Source of the DNA: Bacillota bacterium
Lineage (GTDB): Bacteria; Bacillota; Clostridia; Clostridiales; Clostridiaceae
DNA: 8,883 nt
Direction of reading: 5' to 3'
Assembly: GCA_030706065.1 (NCBI GenBank)
Contig: JAUZPH010000130.1
Coordinates: forward strand, 1 to 8,883
How positions within the stretch are numbered: the first letter of the stretch is position 1; every line of letters begins with the position of its first letter. Below the pieces are notes generated by a model, which searched no databases, was not told the origin of the DNA, and worked only from the letters and a program-made list of their open reading frames with translations. Made by a program: the position numbers and the translations under genes. Positions 6,249 through 8,883 of this stretch are shown in pieces.

Positions 6249-7748
6249 CTAAAACTCATATATCTTACTGTATTTATCGTACAGATACTTGATAAAGTAA
6301 TCTGCCTTAAGCTCTTCTCCGGTGACCGTCTTTATCAGTTCTGAAGGCTCATATACCGCCCCGTGCCTGTGTATGTTATCCCTGAGCCACTTATGGATAA
6401 CCTCGAAGTCACCCTTTTCAACTCTTTCAAACAAATCCGGAATATCCTTGTTCATTCTTCCCAGAAATTGTGCACCATATAGATTTCCCAGGGCATAGCT
6501 CGGGAAGTATCCGAAGCTTCCGTCAGACCAGTGCACATCTTGAAGCACCCCTTCAGCATCATTGGAAGGCTCAACTCCAAGGTATTCTTTGTATTTTGCA
6601 TTCCACAGCTTCGGCAGGTCTTTTACCTCCACCCTGCCGTTTATAAGCTCTTTCTCTATTTCATACCGTATTATTATATGAAGACTGTAAGTGAGTTCAT
6701 CTGCTTCTATTCTGACAAGAGACGGCTCAACCCTGTTTATCCCCTTGTAAAAGTCCTCCAGGGACAGGCCATCAAACTGCTTGAAGTTCCTCTTAATTTC
6801 CGGGTAAAAATACTTCCAGAAGCTCAGGCTCCTTCCTATTATGTTCTCATAGAACCTTGACTGGGATTCGTGAATGCCCATGGAAGCTCCACCGTCCAGC
6901 AGTGTTCCTTCCAAGTCATCCGGGATATCCTGTTCGTAAATTCCGTGGCCGCCTTCATGGAGGCAGCTGAATAAGGCACTTCTGAACTCATTCTCATAAT
7001 AGTGGGTAGTTATTCTCACATCCTTGTTGCCAAAGTCCGTGGTGAAGGGATGAACACTTTCATCCATCCTACCCGTCTCAAAGTCATAACCCACCTTCTT
7101 AAGCAGCATGGTATTAAACTCCGCCTGCTGCTGTTTGGGAAAGTACTTACTAAATACGGCAGTACTTACTTCCACTCTGCTGTTCTGTATTTTTCCCAGA
7201 ATTTCCACTATAGCCTTCTTCAGCTGTCCAAACACCTCGTCAAGCTTTTCTACAGTTATTCCCGGCTCAAAAAAGTCCAAAAGGGTGTTGTATCTGTCCC
7301 CCTCATAGCCCCAGTAGCCGATAAACTCCCGTTTGAATTCCGTTACCTTCTCAAGGTATGGCTGAAAAATAGAGAAATCAGCCTTTTCCTTGGCCTCCTC
7401 CCAGGCAGTGCCGGACCTTGATGCCACTTTGATGAACTCCCTGTACCTGTCTTCCGGTATCTTCTTGGTCTGGTCATAAATCTTCCTGCAGTTTTTAACT
7501 GCAGCCTTCATCACGTCATCCAGATCGGAGACACCTTCGAAGTACTCTATGTACTCCCTCATCCTGTCTGAGGTCTGAAGCTTATACACCTCGCCCGAGA
7601 TGTAGGTTACCATATCGCTTCTTGCTTCAATACCTCTTTTGGGCATGTATACCCTCATATCCCACTCAGCCAGTGCTAATGCATTGCTGAGGTAATCAAT
7701 CTTCCTGAGATAGTCTTTGAACTCCTGAAACTTTTCCACCAGCTCCAT
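6249..7748 (-). CDS. M32 family metallocarboxypeptidase (Taq carboxypeptidase type)
   Basis: Removes single amino acids from peptide C-termini, with a broad preference in the family, using one bound Zn or Co ion in the cytoplasm. The 499-residue length is normal for M32. The metal site is complete: HEGGH at 264-268 gives two His ligands and the catalytic Glu265, and Glu294 in HESQSR, 26 residues after His268, is the third ligand. Other M32 blocks are present: HPF at 233-235, DVRITT at 243-248, RIEADELTYSLH at 346-357, and the C-terminal GVLQDVHWSDGSFGYFPSY at 400-418. No signal peptide is seen. The ATG at 7748 has GGGAGG at 7757-7762, eight bases upstream. It lies 18 bases after the 52-residue Cys-rich gene and ends at a stem-loop, so the two form one operon. 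The usual role is peptide turnover. Confidence 0.95.
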   Translation of the reverse strand: MELVEKFQEFKDYLRKIDYLSNALALAEWDMRVYMPKRGIEARSDMVTYISGEVYKLQTSDRMREYIEYFEGVSDLDDVMKAAVKNCRKIYDQTKKIPEDRYREFIKVASRSGTAWEEAKEKADFSIFQPYLEKVTEFKREFIGYWGYEGDRYNTLLDFFEPGITVEKLDEVFGQLKKAIVEILGKIQNSRVEVSTAVFSKYFPKQQQAEFNTMLLKKVGYDFETGRMDESVHPFTTDFGNKDVRITTHYYENEFRSALFSCLHEGGHGIYEQDIPDDLEGTLLDGGASMGIHESQSRFYENIIGRSLSFWKYFYPEIKRNFKQFDGLSLEDFYKGINRVEPSLVRIEADELTYSLHIIIRYEIEKELINGRVEVKDLPKLWNAKYKEYLGVEPSNDAEGVLQDVHWSDGSFGYFPSYALGNLYGAQFLGRMNKDIPDLFERVEKGDFEVIHKWLRDNIHRHGAVYEPSELIKTVTGEELKADYFIKYLYDKYSKIYEF

Positions 7749-7766
7749 ATTAACAACCTCCCAAAT

Positions 7767-7925
7767 TTAGAGCAGTACCGATTCCGTCTCACTGCAGTAT
7801 CTCGTTATGATACACTTTCCCAAGCTCCTTGGGCATCTTCTGCAGAGGCAGTTATCGACCTTTCCGTCGCATCTCTTTTCTTTATACTCAGGACACTGCC
7901 TGCAGTTATCTCCTCCTACAGCCAT
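7767..7925 (-). CDS. Small protein with eight cysteines, probable metal binder (52 aa)
   Basis: A 52-residue soluble protein with cysteines at 8, 11, 19, 26, 28, 31, 38 and 44, arranged as CxxC, a lone Cys, CxCxxC, then two more. Eight cysteines in 52 residues, with many Arg and Lys and a CRRCPR core, suggest a zinc or iron-sulfur knuckle; no function is known to me, although very similar short proteins occur in Clostridia. The open frame extends to an ATG at 7970 (67 residues). The start is placed at 7925 because AGGAGGAGGG (7931-7940) lies just upstream, and the longer start has no such site. The gene is 18 bases upstream of the M32 carboxypeptidase in the same direction, so co-transcription is likely. 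Metal handling for the peptidase or an independent regulatory role are both possible. Confidence 0.75.
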   Translation of the reverse strand: MAVGGDNCRQCPEYKEKRCDGKVDNCLCRRCPRSLGKCIITRYCSETESVLL

Positions 7926-7930
7926 ACTAT

Positions 7931-7940
7931 CCCTCCTCCT
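7931..7940 (-). promoter_or_regulatory. Strong ribosome binding site of the 52-aa protein
   Basis: AGGAGGAGGG on the minus strand; its AGGAGG core lies nine bases before the ATG at 7925. It falls inside the longer frame starting at 7970 and so decides for the shorter start. Confidence 0.75.
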
Positions 7941-8001
7941 GTGTAATTTATACAGTATTCGGTTTTTCAAATATTAATTGAAAGCCTCATGTGTCACGTT
8001 G

Positions 8002-8010
8002 ATTATATCA
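8002..8010 (-). promoter_or_regulatory. Possible extended -10 promoter of the Cys-rich/M32 operon
   Basis: The minus strand reads TGATATAAT, a consensus -10 with an upstream TG. The matching -35 region is poor (TGGAAA at 18 bases), which extended -10 promoters tolerate. The start would be near 7995, about 70 bases before the ATG at 7925. No clear terminator separates this operon from the gene at 8060, so some read-through is possible. Confidence 0.4.
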
Positions 8011-8059
8011 CTATAGGCAAGCCCATTTCCAGCACAATTGTATTTAAAATCCTGCAGCA

Positions 8060-8743
8060 TTATTCCATAGATTCATTTTTATATCTTTCCCTGTAAATCG
8101 TCATCAGCTTACTCATCTCCTGTGCCGCAGTAGGCGGAGTGTAGGTGATGGCATTAGCCCCTGCTGCAATAGTTTCAGCTATGCTTTCTTCCGTAGGGCC
8201 GCCGGTAGCTATTATGGGGAACTCCGGAAACTGCTCTCTTATCCTTCTTACAATATAAGAAGTTTTTCTGGCTCCGGAGACATTCAATATTGTTGCTCCC
8301 GCCTCTATACGTGCCTTTATGTCCTCGTATTCCGATACCACTGTAATAAGTATCGGTATATCTATAGTATCTCTCATTATGCTTATAACCTCATTGGGTG
8401 TCGGACTGTTTACAACAACTCCCATTGCACCTTTAAACTCTGCATCCAGCGCCAGGTTTACCACTCTTTTCCCGGTAGTAATTCCGCCGCCGACTCCGCA
8501 GAATACCGGAACATCGGCAGCCTGAACCAGAGCCTCGGTGATGAGGGGCTGAGGCGTAAAGGGGTATACCGACATAATGGCATCTGCATTGGTATTCCTT
8601 ATAATTGCCACATCGGTAGTGAAAATGAAGGACTTCAAACGTTTACCAAAGACCTTTATACCGCTGGCCTCTCTGATTATGCTTGGGAGTTCAATTATAT
8701 GACTTCTTAGTATTCCCTTTACCTCAGGAACATATTTACTCAT
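8060..8743 (-). CDS. TIM-barrel protein of unknown substrate
   Basis: A 227-residue cytoplasmic protein whose alternating strands and helices fit an eight-fold beta/alpha barrel. Likely strands are at about 39-48, 55-62, 78-87, 105-115, 130-137, 149-158, 176-182 and 198-205. Glycine-rich strand ends (GVGGG at 83-87, VSGA at 155-158, ATGGP at 179-183) resemble the phosphate-binding loops of barrels such as HisF, ThiG and sugar-phosphate epimerases. I do not recognise a specific family active site; homologues in Clostridia are, from memory, annotated only as hydrolase or beta/alpha-barrel protein. The ATG at 8743 has GAGGTG at 8749-8754, five bases upstream. It has its own promoter at 8810-8838. 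The neighbours do not reveal a pathway. Barrel fold likely; function open. Confidence 0.8.
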   Translation of the reverse strand: MSKYVPEVKGILRSHIIELPSIIREASGIKVFGKRLKSFIFTTDVAIIRNTNADAIMSVYPFTPQPLITEALVQAADVPVFCGVGGGITTGKRVVNLALDAEFKGAMGVVVNSPTPNEVISIMRDTIDIPILITVVSEYEDIKARIEAGATILNVSGARKTSYIVRRIREQFPEFPIIATGGPTEESIAETIAAGANAITYTPPTAAQEMSKLMTIYRERYKNESME

Positions 8744-8794
8744 ATTCCCACCTCTTTCATTTTATATTTATCAGAAACCTTGGGTTTATCTTCC

Positions 8795-8828
8795 ATACCT
8801 GTGATTATAATTATATATTTACAGGTAT
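8795..8828 (-). promoter_or_regulatory. Candidate operator dyad around the -10 of the TIM-barrel gene
   Basis: Perfect 8-bp arms atacctgt (8795-8802) and acaggtat (8821-8828) with 18 bases between. One arm lies in the promoter spacer and the other at the likely transcription start, so a bound dimer, or two bound proteins, would cover the -10 box. The regulator is unknown. Confidence 0.45.
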
Positions 8829-8838
8829 CCTTTGTAAA
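8810..8838 (-). promoter_or_regulatory. Sigma-A promoter of the TIM-barrel gene
   Basis: On the minus strand TTTACA (8838-8833), a 17-base spacer and TATAAT (8815-8810), with a second TATAAT directly behind at 8809-8804. Transcription would start near 8800, about 60 bases before the ATG at 8743. Confidence 0.7.
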
Positions 8839-8883
8839 CACGTGATTCCATGCCTGTCCGCATATTTGCTTTTGATCACTTGA

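Noticed and set aside
7002..7421. Plus-strand open frame of 139 residues
   Set aside because: It is the antisense of the M32 gene, whose motifs on the other strand are unambiguous.
7926..7970. Longer start at 7970 for the Cys-rich protein
   Set aside because: It would place the strong AGGAGGAGGG inside the coding region and has no ribosome site of its own.

Overview
The window is AT-rich, and every gene I can support lies on the minus strand. Purine-rich Shine-Dalgarno sites, near-consensus sigma-A promoters, stem-loop terminators and small Cys-rich proteins point to a low-GC Firmicute, most likely class Clostridia. No phage, transposon, CRISPR, rRNA or tRNA sequence was seen. It looks like a chromosomal housekeeping stretch cut into short operons.

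In transcription order (right to left): a TIM-barrel protein of unknown substrate (8060-8743) has its own promoter, flanked by a dyad. Next, a 52-residue protein with eight cysteines (7767-7925) sits 18 nt upstream of an M32 (Taq-type) metallocarboxypeptidase (6249-7748), which ends at a stem-loop. Then a second promoter, whose spacer is a dyad, drives two unrecognised membrane proteins of 672 and about 251 residues (3994-6012 and 3217-3972). A 17-bp perfect hairpin with a U-tract closes this operon. A 61-residue Cys-containing protein (2889-3074) follows, with a leader that can fold over its start site. A perfect TTGACA-18-TATAAT promoter then drives a short 3-phosphoglycerate dehydrogenase (1636-2559) and a DUF1015 protein (332-1576), ending at a two-tier hairpin (250-323). 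The first 20 codons of another gene run off the left edge (60 to 1).

The serA-DUF1015 pair belongs to serine biosynthesis; DUF1015 carries a DGHHR motif resembling that of ParB/sulfiredoxin-fold enzymes, so a serine-linked role is a reasonable guess. The two-gene membrane operon is the best candidate for an undescribed system: one protein has a large coiled-coil-rich outside domain between membrane segments and a cytoplasmic tail, and its partner is a smaller multi-pass protein. No homology search was possible, so names rest on recognised motifs and architecture only.
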